DNA of 64,000 nucleotides from Pseudoscleropodium purum (GCA_963969395.1 OZ017797.1:39866001-39930000), one strand, 5' to 3'. Shown: positions 12,369 to 25,027, numbered from the stretch's first letter. Translations and numbers: made by a program. Notes: generated by a model not told the origin, from the letters alone.

Positions 12369-13098
12369 GGGTGAATGCAAGAAACACTAGTACTATTTTG
12401 TATCACTTGCAATTTATAAGTTGTGATTGGCCATATTTTTTGCAGATTTAAGCCAATTTAAATGAATTTTCTTTTTGTGAAGATTAGTATTTAGACAATA
12501 ATTAGAGAACTTATTTTTCAGAAATTATCAAAAATCATTTTATATTTATATTTAAATTTAGCTAATTTGTCACACTTTGAGGTTTAGGATTTTTTAGTAC
12601 TGGGGACTATCCAAAATTAATGATCTAGAGCTAAAATATTTGTGATCTATTTCTACACTAAAGAGGCATGTTCCCACCAAAAAGAATTAAAAAAACACAC
12701 ATTATTTTATGTCTTCTACATTCATGCAAACAGGGCTCTTTTGCACACGCAATTTTGAACATTGAAAATGGTTTCAAAATCATTTATTTAGTGAAATCTA
12801 CTCATTGTGAAGTCTTCTCAAATTGAAAATTTTTAGTTTCTTTGAAAATTATTTTTCCTATTTTTTACAAATTGAATTGTCAAAGTATCTATTTTCTTCA
12901 AAAACTTTGTTTTTCTATTTTGTGAATAACTTTTGATCAAACATTTTTTGAGATTTGAAATTTTGGTGACATAATATTTATAGTATTATGAAAATTATTA
13001 ATTTTAAAAATTTTAAAATATTTTTTCCAAAAGGTGAATAGTACTAGCTAGTACTAGGTGAATGCAATGAAAACAGAAGGTGTTTCTTGCATTCACCC
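12369..13098. mobile_element. 730-bp element with perfect 19-bp terminal inverted repeats
   Basis: Left end GGGTGAATGCAAGAAACAC (12369-12387) and right end GTGTTTCTTGCATTCACCC (13080-13098) are exact reverse complements; the base outside each also pairs (A/T). The right end additionally contains its own inverted copy (GGTGAATGCAA at about 13057), so the last 42 bp can fold into an 11-bp stem. The interior matches 1075-1660. No ORF and no clear target-site duplication, so the superfamily is not assigned. It is a non-autonomous DNA-transposon candidate. Confidence 0.65.
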
Positions 13099-13357
13099 TA
13101 TATATTGTTACATAACTTTAAATTCTAGCAATACTAGTGGTGGATCATCCTAATTTTTTACTTACCCATTGTCTATCATTCATTTTCCAATTCAATACAA
13201 TTATTTTCTTTGATTTGGCTGTTTTGTCCTCAAGAATTCTACATTTGTTAAAGATTTTGTTAATATTGTTGTTGTTACCAAAACAACTTTCGGAATTGAA
13301 GAGATAAGTAGATATGTAATAGGTAATTAAGGGTAGCTACAATTAAAGTCCACTTAA

Positions 13358-13904
13358 CCCCTAAAGGATTGAGGCACATTTAGAGCACAAATTATGAAAA
13401 GATGCCATTTTTCAGGGTAGTGTAAAAAAATTGAAAAAAAAAATTCTTTCAAAATTCAACTAGACTAGTAGACTACTATGGGAATGTGGGTAAAAAAATT
13501 TTGAGAAACTTTGACCTCATAGATTGAAAGATTATAATATTTGAAGTTAGAAGAAAAAGTGTTTTTTTACCTTGCCTAAACAACAAGGCCAACAAACTTT
13601 AACTCCTCTTAGAGTAAGATTTTTATACTATATATGGGTGTTTTTACATTTACATTGTGTACAATGTAAATTATATACTTGTCAAATTTTACAAGTAGAA
13701 GAGGAGTTTTGCATATGCTACCCAAAGTTGCTTGAAAAATTCATGGCAACATAACTTTTGCTTTGGGCACCGATTGGATAAAAAATTATATTCCTTTTAG
13801 AGGATACATGTTCATACTTTGTATCAAAATTTAAAGAACATCTATTTAAAAAACAACTTCATACGCACCTACAAACATTCAACAATTGTTTGGTCCTTTA
13901 GAGG
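13358..13904. mobile_element. TTAA-family short unit, 547 bp
   Basis: TTAA at 13354-13357 and 13905-13908 flanks CCCCTAAAGGATT at left and GGTCCTTTAGAGG at right, which reverse-complements to CCTCTAAAGGACC. The interior (GACTACTATGGGAATGT, AAGATTATAATATTTGAAG, ACCTTGCCTAA, ACTTGTCAAATTTTACAAGTAGAA, GGGCACCGATTGG) aligns block by block with 50506-51038. The ORF 13572-13754 lies wholly inside and is a shadow. Confidence 0.65.
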
Positions 13905-13908
13905 TTAA

Positions 13909-16900
13909 CACCATCAAGATTTGAGATTTATACATGATTTCTATTAACGGTTCCAATTTTTTATGGTTCTTATTGGGAGATAAACGGGAATTTTTGATCC
14001 AATGAATTCTCTTAATATAGCTTTATTAGACATTACATGTGTATACAAAGATTTTCAAAGTGTTGAAAAATTTGTATATCTAGTATTGATATTGTATTCA
14101 TTATATAGTGTAGAAATCAATTTTACAAGTTGCAAGTAGGCATAGTAATCATCCAAAAAATCAGCTTTATATATTTTGAAATTGTCTTGATTTTTGTTAA
14201 GTCTTTTTCAAAATAAAAAAAAACCCTCATAATTGCCAATGCATGTATTTTTTTTAGACATCATCTGCTAATACAGATAAACTATAATATTTTCAAACAA
14301 AAAATTAAAAGTGGGCCCAAAATTGATGTATTGTTGCCTTATTTACCTTTTTTTCAACTAAACATCATACTAGAAGTGCAACATTGACTATCATGTTCAA
14401 AAAATGTTCAATATATTATCCAATCCTCTTTAATTTTCTCAAATATCCTTGAGTATTTCAATAATATTTTAGACTACTTCAAAATATTATTGATATATTC
14501 TAAAAATATACTTGTGTGACATAAAAGAAAGTTTGTTAAAGAACTTTGACGTTGTGGTCTTTATGGACATCATACTTTACACTTTATTGAGCAATTTGAC
14601 ATGACAAAAGTAAACTATCTTCAAGTTTTTGTATTTACAAGGTTTACATTTTTGATAAGATTCTAAATAAGACGGTTTTCAAAATAGGATTATAGGATTG
14701 AAGTTAGGTGTATTTCCTTAATGTCTATTAGATGGAAGAAAAAAATTGAGGTTGAATCATCAATTCATTATTTGCATTAATCAATATTTATTAGAAAGAA
14801 TTCAAATTAAAAATTAAAAATTATGAAAGCATAAAACACTTACTGATTTTGTCACATTTGACCATTATGAAAGGAAGTATTGAAAAATAAAATATGAAAT
14901 ACTATGAAATTTTGGAAAAAAAATTCAAAAATAAAATAAAACATGGATGATTAGAAGAAAAATATAAATATTCTATTCTAAAAATATAGGCTTAAGAAAA
15001 AATATCTAAAAATTAAATACAAAAAATCAATGGAAATTTGCATTAAAAAAAAAAGCTTTGATGTTTAAATTGCTAGGAAATAGTAAAAAAATTTAAATAA
15101 AAATAATTCATTTCTAAAAGCTTTATAGAGATGACATGTAACCAATGAAATTATGGAAAGGTCTTTTTGAGTGTCTAAAAGGTGTATACAAGATAGTTTT
15201 ATTGCACCTATTTGGTAGACAAGGATTTGTTTTAAGAAATTTCTCAACATCTAGTTGTAACCCTAGTAGAAGAACATTTTCTATAAATTTCTAAGTAAAA
15301 TTCTATTTTATTCAGTACTCCACAATACTAAAAACCATCAAAATAAAAAATATCTCAAAAAAAAGAATTTCAAAAAAATAGTGCAGAATTTTTTTAATTT
15401 CAAAAAAATAAAAAATACAGATAAGATTGTATAACATAATTCAAGTATTAATTTCAAATACACTAACTCCATGCTCCCAAAGTTATACTTGCATTTGCTT
15501 TGGATGTGCAACCAATATTACATTGAAATAGTACAAGTGTTTCTTGCTTTCATCCAAAAATCCCTTCAAATTAAATTTTAGATTATATATGAATGATTTT
15601 TATAAATTCATTTTGATATTATTTCGAATTAAAGAAATTTTGATTGTGATAAATTCATGCTTTTATATCACATAAACATTGATTCTTGAACCCCAAGTAC
15701 CTATGGTTTAGAAGAGTTTTCAAATCATTGTAGACTTCATAGATTTTACTCACTATAAAATTTGTCAACTAAAAAATAATAGCAAACGAAGTGGAAAATA
15801 AGAGTGAATATAGTGATCCAATAATCATCAATTTTCATTTTGCCACCATGAGGCAAATAATTTTAACAACATTCAAATAATTATATAAGTGTAACAATTA
15901 AATATTGTACAATACATCATTTGAACAAATACATGGTAGGTCATCAAATTATGAGAGACTTTTTATCAAAAGAAAAGTAAGTAATCAAGTTAGTTTTGCA
16001 ATTTGAAGTCTCTAATAAAAAATGATGGACACAATTAAGAGAGAAATTGTATAAATATATTTTTCAATGCTCTTGAAACTTTGTCTAAAACTTTTTATTG
16101 AAGGCTTTAATTCACAAATGGATTTTTAGAGCAAAATTTGGTTTGCTTCTCCACATTTACTAATTTAAACATTTGATTTCTATGCTACTGAAAAGAATTT
16201 GAAGGTTTGATATTAATTGAATAAATACTATATTTTGGCTTAACTACAAGTTTCTTGTCATGTAAATAAAGATAATACCACACAATAGATTGAGTGACAA
16301 AAACCTATATCATATAAAAGCAAAATCCAAACAAAATACATAACAACATCCCTCTTAGGTGCCTTCTAAAATTGGATACAAGACATAAACCTTGATATAA
16401 CACATCTAAGGTAAGCTATCTCTCATTCCACAAATTTAAAAAATCCAAGAGTGCAAATGCAAGAAAAAGCGAAGGTTTACTAAAAAAGCAAATACCATAG
16501 CTAAACAAACTTCAACAACAAATTAAATTGTCTCTCTTCTAAAACACCTACAATGAATGCTAAGTCATTGGAGTCTTAAAGTCTAAATCCCCCAAATCCC
16601 AGTTGACATGATCAAAGGCCTTCAATAATTCTACATAAACAAAGAGTTAACTTTTATTTGAAGTACCACTTGAGGTGAAGTCTCAATATGGCCTAAAGTT
16701 CTCAAATAAGATTAAACTACATCCATTTGGCATGGTATCACACTTGATGCCATGTCACATGACATCCTATATATATCCCATATAGATTTTTATAAAATTG
16801 TACTTTATACCAACCCACATGTATAAAGTAATTGTCTATTTTTCACCTTTCAAAAATTTATTGGTTTGTAAAGCATTATTGACAAATTGTTCCTCAAAAA

Positions 16901-17173
16901 TTGTTATTCAAAATTATTCATCAACAAATTATTACTCCAAGTTGCACCAAATATCACATCCACTTTTGGAAAATTAGACTACCTTCCGGTCTTTATTCCT
17001 AAAGCACTAGGAGGTAGTCTAGATTTCCAAAATTGTAAAGATTTATTATAAAATGAAACTTAAAATAATAATTCAATTATAATTTTCAAACAATAGTTGT
17101 AAAATATAATTCATAGATTATATCCATCATTTCAATAAAATTTAGAATGTTTGATTACTAAAGAGTCAAGATA
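13909..17173. other. Gene-free, extremely AT-rich stretch
   Basis: No supported gene over 3.2 kb. At 15535-15557 the words GTACAAGTGTTTCTTGC and TTTCATCC resemble the right end of the 730-bp TIR family, suggesting a decayed copy. Around 15930-16050 there is a weak trace of the repeat at 70-290. Otherwise low-complexity sequence. Confidence 0.55.
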
Positions 17174-17177
17174 TTAA

Positions 17178-18085
17178 TCCCTAAAATTCCTTGACTATGT
17201 TTTCACTAAAAATGCTCCAAAATTGTCATTTTTAGGACAAGTATTAGAATTTAAAATAAGAAAATTTTTGGACACATTCAACAATTGGATCTTGTATTCA
17301 TGTATTGAGATTATTTGAAAATATGTGGAAAAAATTTAAAAATTTTTCACAATGTAGATTGTAGGATGTTAGCGTTTGAATTGACAAAAAGTTTCTTTTG
17401 GCCCTACAAAAAATTGGGGAGCAACACTTCACAAGGTCACATCCATATGAAAAATGTCCAAAATGGTTACAATTCTATGGATTCATTCTTCAAGGCAATT
17501 TGGATACATGCTTGAAAAGTTTTACATTGTTTGGACTTGTACAACATATAGGAAAAGAATAGTAAATAGAAATAACTAAAAATGAATCAATATACTAAAT
17601 TGTTAATAATTTAGTTGTGGAATTGAAAAATGCCAATTCCAATGGTTGCAATGTTTTAATAAGCAATCTCCATCCTATGGTTTTATTTTTTTTCCAAAAA
17701 TATTGACAACTAAATAAGATAAAGGACTTCAAAGTTTATTTTAGAGTAGGGATTCAATAACTATTTGACAATTAAAACTCCTCATAACTTTTGAGTCATT
17801 GATTAAAATGAAATGATTCAAATCTTTCTACTTATATATAACTCTAGAAAAATAATTTCAAATTTTTATTTTTGAAAAAAGTGATATTTTTTTATCTTGC
17901 CCGGCTTGCTCGCCTAATGTGAAAAAATACATATCATACAATAACTTTTTAACCATGTAGTCAAAAGTTATGAAAATTGTTGAGCCTCAAAGAAAAACCT
18001 TGTCCCCATGTTGTATGAAAATTTGAGTAAAAAGAAATAAAACTCCATTCATAGTGAGCTACCCATAATTGCTATGTTGCCAAAA
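17178..18085 (-). mobile_element. TTAA-family long unit, copy 2 (reverse orientation)
   Basis: TTAA at 17174-17177 is followed by TCCCTAAAATTCC. Reading on the minus strand, all diagnostic blocks of the 9.3-kb copy appear in order, for example ATGAAAAATGTCCAAAATGG on the plus strand at about 17447 as the complement of the CATTTTGGACATTTTT block. The far end near 18085 (GCCAAAAAACGTAGC) is homologous to the 5' part of other copies, but the terminal repeat is lost. The ORF at 17315-17515 is a shadow. Confidence 0.55.
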
Positions 18086-19116
18086 AACGTAGCTTGATAT
18101 TGTACACATTTACTTTGTGTAGTGTACACATTCTCAAAAAGAATCTACATTATTTTTAATTTTCTATTTTAATGAACTACTTCAAATTTTAAGAAATCTA
18201 TAATTTAACCTCCAGAGGATTGTAGTGTTTTTGAAATTTAGAACCTCTTTAAATACTCAAATGTAATACAAGACTAAAATCTTCATCCATATTTGTTCAT
18301 TAAATAATTTCACTATAGGATAATTTATTAAACTTGCCCAAATACATCCTCTCAAAAATTTTGAATGGAAATTCCTACTAATTGCAAGTTAAAATGTGCC
18401 TTAACCTCAAAAATTAGGTTTTTTTCAGCCCTTCTCCAAAATAAAGTTTGGTCTTTCAATATTTTTAGAAAAATAAGAATGACTCATAACTTGTATGTTT
18501 AAATCAATATGTTGGAAAATGGTTTGAGAATTCATGAAAAAATTAACTAAGAGAAATTTCATATTCTTCTTTAAGAAAATCATAGAGAAGAAGGTGGTAT
18601 TTAATGAAAGAAAATGTAAATCACTAACAACCTTGACAAAAAATTGAAAATTGAAAATCCTAACGGTAAGGAGAATTTAATAAGCAACATATATCACATA
18701 TATTATTATTTAGATATAGAGGTTTTCAAATTTGAGTTTAAAAAACAACTTTATATGTTTATTTCACCTTCATTTTTCAAAAATAGAACTCTTTGTTATT
18801 TTCATTTCATTCTTTGGAATTGAATGGTTCAAATAATTTATACAAATATCAATCTAAAAAATCAAATAAATTCAATTTATCTTTCTTTAGAATATATTTT
18901 TAGCTGCCCTAATTTAACATTTAAATTTTAAAGAAACTTGTGATTGTTGCAATATTTATCAAAATTAGATGAATCATAGTATTACATGTAGATTAGGATG
19001 ATTAGCATCCATCCTAAAGATTTCATGCAAAAATCCACATTATGAAATCAATAAGGCTTGCTTGAATTTAAAAAAAACAAAGCAAAGTAGTCTCCTTTAG
19101 TTAGTCCTTGAGGGGG
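18086..19116. other. Gene-free AT-rich stretch
   Basis: Nothing recognised between two TTAA-family copies. No ORF over 60 codons with motifs and no terminal repeats. Confidence 0.5.
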
Positions 19117-19120
19117 TTAA

Positions 19121-19690
19121 CTCTTAAAGGACCAAACAATATTTTTTTGCAATATAGAAAATTCGGGTAGCTCACTATAAATGGAATTTTCATTATTTTT
19201 ATTTGAAATTTTCATGAAACATGTAGGCAAGGAGTAGCTTTGAGACCTGAAAATTTTCATAACTTTTGACTATATGGTTTATAAATGATTGTATGATATG
19301 TGCTTTTTTTTTCTCAACCAAGTAGTACAAACAACTAAAATAATCACTATTTAAAGAAATTAAAATTTGAAATTGGTTTTCTAAATTTTTATGTACGGGG
19401 AAAGCTTTGAATCATTCCATTTTGATTTATGAGATAAAAGTTTTGAAGAGTTTGAGTTTGCGGGTAGTTATAGAATCTCTGTTCTAAAATAAACTTTGAA
19501 TACAATCCTATGTATCACTCAATTTTCAATAGTTTTAAAAATAAAATAAAACCTTAAGATGAAGATTGTTTATTCCAAAATGACAAAAATTGGGATTGGC
19601 ATTTTCAATTCCATAATTAAATTATCAACAATTTAGTATTTTAAGTCATTCTTTATTTCTTTCTATTTACTATTTTTTCAAGCATGAATA
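19121..19690 (+). mobile_element. TTAA-family long unit, copy 3 (3'-truncated)
   Basis: TTAA at 19117-19120 followed by CTCTTAAAGGACC. It contains the GGGTAGCTCACTA block, GAAAGCTTTGAATCATTCC (about 19401) and AACAATTTAGTATTTTAAG (about 19627), then homology stops at about 19690, immediately after a TACTATTTTTTC word. The right terminal repeat is absent. Confidence 0.55.
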
Positions 19691-19957
19691 TGAAATATTT
19701 TTTTATGAGACTTTCAATTATAAATATTCTCAACTTGTTTTCTTAACATATTATAGAGAGTTATAAATTGTAGGATCTACACATTTTGGGATTAAAAGTA
19801 TGAAAGATGAAATGTAAACATTAAATTTTTTTTTTAAATACTTCTTTTTGAGATCCAAGCATTGTGATATTGCAACTGATATGGGTTTTTTATTTCAAAT
19901 TTTAGGAAACTGCACTCTAACAAGCCATCTAAAGGATCTTATGGTTAGATATATTAA

Positions 19958-20896
19958 CTCCTAAGTGTTTTGGAGTACGTTTTCACCAAAAATGCACTAA
20001 AATTGCCAATTTTCTAGTTCTAGTATCAAGGTTAAGGGAAAAAAACACTTTTGGATATATGTAACCTTAGGATCTTGTAGTATGCTAATTTGATAAGATG
20101 TAAAAAAAATTCGGAAATTTCCACTATGTAGATTGCAAAATATTAGTGTTTGAATTGACAAAAATCTTTCTTTTGGCCTTGCAAAAAAACTAGACAGTTA
20201 CACTAGCTTCACAAGGTTACATTTGTTTGAAAAAATGTCCAAAATGACAGTGCTTCTTTGAATTCATTCTTCAAGGCAAGTTGGCTGAATATTTGAAAAT
20301 TTTCAAATCATTTAGAATTGTACATCGTATAGGAAAAAAATAGTAAGAAGAAAGAAATAGAGAATGATTCAAAATACTAAATTATTAAGAATTTAGTTAT
20401 GGAATTGAAAAATGCCAATTCTAATAGTTCTAATGTTGTAACAAACAATCTTCACCCAATGTTTTTATATTTTTTCAAAAGAAATTGAAAATTGACTTAA
20501 ATAAAGGACTGAAGTTTATTTAAGAATAGAGAATCCACAACTACCTACAAACTAAATCTTTGCATAATTTTCATCTCATTAATACCAATTGAATGATTCA
20601 AATCTTTACATATATATTTAAACCTAGAAAAATGATTCAATTTTTTATTTTTTTAAAAGTAATTTTTTAAAGAATTTTTTTGAATTGCCCAATTTGCCCA
20701 ATGAGCAATGAAAACTACAAATCATACAATAACTTCTTAAACATGTAGTCAAAAGTTATAAAAATTGTTGGGCCTTAAAGTTACTCCTTAAATACATGTT
20801 GTGTGAAAATTACAAGAAATAAAAATAAAAATTCTAGTTGTAGTGAGCTACCAAAATTGCTCTCTTGCCAAAAAATGTAGTTTGGGTATTTAGAAG
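19958..20896 (-). mobile_element. TTAA-family long unit, copy 4 (reverse orientation, both ends present)
   Basis: TTAA at 19954-19957 and 20897-20900 delimits 939 bp. Left end CTCCTAAGTG and right end GTATTTAGAAG form diverged inverted ends. The interior is the reverse complement of the 9.3-kb and 22.7/27.8-kb copies, for example AAAATGTCCAAAATG at about 20235 and CTAAATTATTAAGAATTTAG at about 20381. No ORF. Confidence 0.6.
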
Positions 20897-20900
20897 TTAA

Positions 20901-22661
20901 CCCCTCATTGTCAAAGGGGACCAAAAGTGTCCTCGAGTAGTTTCAAGTCCAATTCAAAGTGTTGTAGCTTTTGCATCCAATGTTTGAATTCAATAAAACT
21001 TGTTGGAAAATTTGTGCTCTCTCTTTTGGTTTGTGTAATAAGATTTTAAAATCAATCCAAGATATAATGATTAACTGGAAGCCAATGAAAGTTCACAAGT
21101 TTAATTTGAGTCTACCAATCTACATTTGATGGTTGCAACTTTAAGGGGTTGTATCTCCTTCATATACTGTTTGTTTTCAATCAAATTTATTGGTTCATAT
21201 CCCCCTTTTAATTTAGTTATTGTTGTAGAATTTTCATCTCAATCCAAATTTCTTTGAATGTTAGGAAGTAATTCCAAGTTCAAAATTCCAACATTTATGG
21301 ATTATAGTGAACTTTGGTGGCTTGTTTCTTCTTCATACAATGTCTATTACAATATTTTTTAAGAAAAATTGCAAATACTAGTGTTGTTTGTGTGGCTAAA
21401 ATTTTATATCAATCCAAAAAGTTATGAATGAGTGAGAAGCTTTTTAGTGGAAGGGGGTTCAACCTTACATGGTGTTTTATGCAACTTTTCTTGCTGTTTT
21501 TTACATTTCAAAGCCATTTTGTAGACACATTGAGTCAATTGAATGATATTTTTTCACCAATGTGTTTGCATGTTGGTTTTGAATCACGTTGTAGTTTCAA
21601 GTGTTTTTCATTTGTGTAGGCTTAGAAATTGAATTTCACCTCCAAATGTATTGCTAGGAAAATTTCGGCATCTTTTTTCAACACCAAAATTTTATAATCT
21701 TTGCAATCCATGCAGTCAAATGACACCAAATTTGATTCACATCATCTACATGTTCATTATGAGATTATATGGTTAAAATCTCTATAACTTAGTGTCATTT
21801 AGATCTATATCACTTCAAAAGTAATGATGTTTTTGAATCCAAATGGGCCTTCAGTAATAGGATTAAGGAAGAGATATAAATGAAGATTTTAGCCTTGCTT
21901 TGGAGACTATTATTATTTCAAAGTAGTTTTAGGCCTCTAAACATGAAAGCATTGTAGGGTTTAAACTACTACAATAGTCCATGAGTTAGCTTGTATTGTC
22001 AATTAGAGACATTAGAAAGAAAGTTGGAATTCTATGGATCCTCTTCCTTTTGAAATTTAGGTATCAATGGATTAGGTGACAAAATAGAAGGTGGACAAAT
22101 CCAAAATAACAATTGATGGTTGCAATCATTTGCTACATTAAATAGTGAAATTAGGTTGCCTTAGATTAATTTCTTGACATTCTACACTACAAAAACTATG
22201 TGTAATTACTATAGAAGGATGTAGTAAATAAGAACCATGTGTATTGCATGAATTGGTGCATGCTTTGGTTCATGGCTCGGGTTTAGAAAAATTGCATGTG
22301 CCTCCATGTGGCCAAGTAGTGAGTCATGAGGTAACTTCTCTTAGTAAGGCAATCTTATTCTTAAGAAACCCAATTTCACTATTTAGTGTAGATTGCGGAT
22401 TTGGTGGTTGGCAAAAAATGATCCAATGACCAAACCCTACTTATAATCTTTATTGCACATACTAACAGTGGCAATAGATCAATTTTTTGCCAATACATTG
22501 TAGTTTTTTCCCCATGATTGACTCAATGCGTAAGTTAATTTTCTTTTAGGTTCAAAGATTAGCACCATGATTCCCACCTCATGTGATTTCATAAAGGCTA
22601 ATCTCCATGTGATTTATTTGTCTTCTTTCTTGTGTATGCTTTTGTTCCACATGTGTTTGCT
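20901..22661. other. Gene-free AT-rich stretch
   Basis: No supported gene. The open frames at 21428-21619 and 22244-22429 have no recognisable motif or splice context. No terminal repeats were identified. Confidence 0.5.
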
Positions 22662-22944
22662 TTAATCCCTAAAGCCCTGAACCCCATTATTTGGCAACAT
22701 AGCGATTTTGGGCAGCTCACTACGGATGGAGTTTTTATTTTTTTTCTTTGAAATTTTCACACAACATTTTTCCAAGGAGTATCTTCAAGGCCCAAAATTT
22801 TTTTATAACTTTTGACTAAATGTCTAAAAAGTTATTGTATGAAATGTAATTTTCAGCATTCGAAAGGCAGCCTAGGCAGCCAAAAAAATATTCTTCAAAA
22901 ATCATTTTTTTCAAAAATTAAAATTTGAAATTGATTCTTTAAAT

Positions 22945-23197
22945 TGTTAGAGATTCTATACATACTAGCGTAGACCATGTACAGTTAGCCTTAGGAATTG
23001 CTTTAGACACTTAGTTAGTGTTAGAGTCCATGGGTATTGCTCGTAGTCAAAGGCAGTCCAATGTAGTTAGTTATCCCACATGGTTTGTGGATAACTAGGA
23101 AAGGCTTCTCGCTTAAGTTGAGCCCACTTATGTGGCTTGGTATCATTCTACCATCTAAGTAAAGCCTTTCTTTCATAACATAACTTTGTAATCAATA
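22945..23197 (+). repeat. 5' LTR of copia element, 253 bp
   Basis: Begins TGTTAGAGATTC and matches 27511-27759. The match extends through CAATA, so the element end is TA rather than the canonical CA. The 5-bp TAAAT duplication and the immediately following primer-binding site both support that boundary. Contains a TTAG duplication (4 bp) absent from the 3' LTR near 23011. Confidence 0.88.
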
Positions 23198-23211
23198 GGT
23201 TATGGGCCCAC
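23198..23211 (+). other. Primer-binding site complementary to initiator tRNA-Met anticodon arm
   Basis: GGTTATGGGCCCAC lies directly after the 5' LTR. It is the exact complement of the anticodon stem-loop region (GTGGGCCCATAACC) of plant initiator tRNA-Met, not of its 3' CCA end. This is the half-tRNA priming arrangement known for Drosophila copia and yeast Ty5. The tRNA match is from general knowledge of the initiator tRNA sequence. Confidence 0.75.
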
Positions 23212-24301
23212 ACACTTGGAGTTGCGCTTGAGGGAGAATTTCATATCATTTGGAGGAGATCTTGGAGCTTGGAGGAGCAATCAACGTTTTGTGTCTTATT
23301 CACCTACAAACCATATGGTGTGAGTTATTTGGGGTTTTTTGGTTTGTGAGGTTTTGAGTGCATTTTGGGTGAGAGATTGCTTATGGTAGTAATCACACCT
23401 TGTGAGGGCTGGTTGCATGCTCCTAGTTTGAGTTTGTGCTTAGAAGAGTACATTGAGAGCCCATTGAGGGCTGATTATGCATTTGGGTGCATTGTTGATT
23501 GTGATTGTGGCAATTGCAATCTAGTGAGAGTCTTTTGTGAGGCTTGGAAGCACCTTTGGGTTGCTTGAGGTATTTGCTAATCCATTGAGGGCTGATTTGT
23601 GCCCTTGTGAGTGAGTGAGGCAAAGGAGTGGAATTTGCCATCCATTGAGGGCTGAGTTGTGTCCTTGTGAGCCTTGTGGAGCCATTGAGAGGCAAGTAGG
23701 CTACTTTGGAGTTTGGGTGATCCAACTAGGGGTGTTGGAGGCCATTGTTGCCCTTGAGGTGCTGATTGTGAGTAGTAGCCTCTATTTAGAGCTGATTGGA
23801 AGTTTGGAGCTTCATTAGGGTTTGAATTGGAGGTGGAGAAGATGTTTGGGAGGCCTCGGCCGGGTTTACTGTTTTCGGACGGGTGAGTTGGCCATGGCTT
23901 GGTTTCAAAAAGGTAGAGAATGGTTTATTGATTACAGGACCAAGGTATGGTAGAGGATGAAGGTCATGTCCAGGTGATGAGCCATGCCTGTGGACTGCGA
24001 TTGGATTTGTATGCCTGCGCGGGCAGCTAACATGAATGTAGAACGCTTGGGCTGCTTGGGCGAAGTGCCTCTTACTGTAGCGGACTTCTTGGTACTTAAG
24101 GCCATGTAGTTTTGTATTGTGCACAGAAGTGCAAGTGTAAATAATCGGAATTGTTGTCACTCATTTGAACGCTGCATTCAACGCCGACTTTAAATTTTTT
24201 TTTTTTTTTTTTTTTTTGTGACCACTTGTATCGGCTGCCAGCCGACACCAGCAGAAGAAGACCCTTCCAGTGAAATCCAACACAGTGGGAGCTGCGTCAC
24301 C
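23212..24301 (+). other. Long 5' leader of the copia element
   Basis: About 1.1 kb between primer site and gag start with no conserved ORF. It carries a repeated CCATTGAGGGCTGA word at 23461, 23582 and 23642 with a CCTTGTGAG word following the last two. A T23 run at 24195-24217 ends 84 bp before the gag ATG. Open frames on both strands here are fragmentary and not called. Confidence 0.55.
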
Positions 24302-25027
24302 ATGGCATCCAGTGGAGGAGAGGGCGTGCGCATCATTGACAAGTTTGATGGAGAGAACTTTGGCATGTGGAAGTTCAAGATGGAGATGATCCTTGCGGAG
24401 AAGGACTTGTGGGACGTGGTGGATGGGAGTGAGGAGCCTCCAAGTGAAGATGCGGATCCAAAGATCAAGAAGGCATGGGAGAGGAAGGAGAAGAAGGCCT
24501 TTGTTCTCATTGCCATCAACCTTGTGGATCGCCAAATTGCACACATTTGCCATTGCAAGGGACCAGCCCAAGCGTGGACCACCCTTTGCAACATCCATGA
24601 GACCAAGAGCCTCTCCAACCTCCTATTTCTTCGCCGCAAGTTCTTCACTAGCAAGATGCAAGAGGAGGACGATTTGTTGGATCACGTCAACAAGGTCAAG
24701 GCTCTTGCGGATGAGTTGGCTTGTTTGGAGGCGCCCGTGACCGAGGGAGATGTGGTGATGACCTTGTTGGCAAGCTTGCCATCGTCTTATGAGTTCCTCA
24801 TCACCGCATTGGAGACGAGGCCCACCAAGGAGCTGACCATGGAGTTTGTGACCGCACGCTTGATGCATGAAGTGACCAAGCGCAAGGAGAATGAGGCCCA
24901 AGGGGAGGGATCAGCGCTTGTCTCAAGACATGGAAAAGGTGGCAACACCAAGGCGTTCAAGGAAACAAGGACGTGCTTCAAGTGTGGCAAACCGGGCCAC
25001 ATTGCTAGGCATTGCAAGATCAGCTAA
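24302..25027 (+). CDS. gag: Gag capsid protein with CCHC zinc knuckle (copia)
   Basis: Start chosen at the first ATG in frame (MASSGGEGV); the frame is open upstream only to the T-run. Residues 10-60 contain the F-D-G-x-N-F-x-x-W-K-F-K-M motif typical of the plant copia gag domain (UBN2-type), followed by the middle region with TLCNIHE and LRRKFF words. A CX2CX4HX4C zinc knuckle (CFKCGKPGHIARHC, 24974-25015) binds the RNA genome. The frame closes at TAA 25025-25027 directly after the knuckle, and the same frame continues into protease. That stop is probably a C-to-T nonsense change (CAA to TAA), although a natural gag/pol stop cannot be excluded. About 241 residues, normal for this part. Confidence 0.85.
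   Translation: MASSGGEGVRIIDKFDGENFGMWKFKMEMILAEKDLWDVVDGSEEPPSEDADPKIKKAWERKEKKAFVLIAINLVDRQIAHICHCKGPAQAWTTLCNIHETKSLSNLLFLRRKFFTSKMQEEDDLLDHVNKVKALADELACLEAPVTEGDVVMTLLASLPSSYEFLITALETRPTKELTMEFVTARLMHEVTKRKENEAQGEGSALVSRHGKGGNTKAFKETRTCFKCGKPGHIARHCKIS

Noticed and set aside
24195..24217. T23 run as the tail of a minus-strand SINE or retroposed gene
   Set aside because: The sequence to its right is continuous with copia gag, so no inserted body can be defined; treated as a simple repeat.
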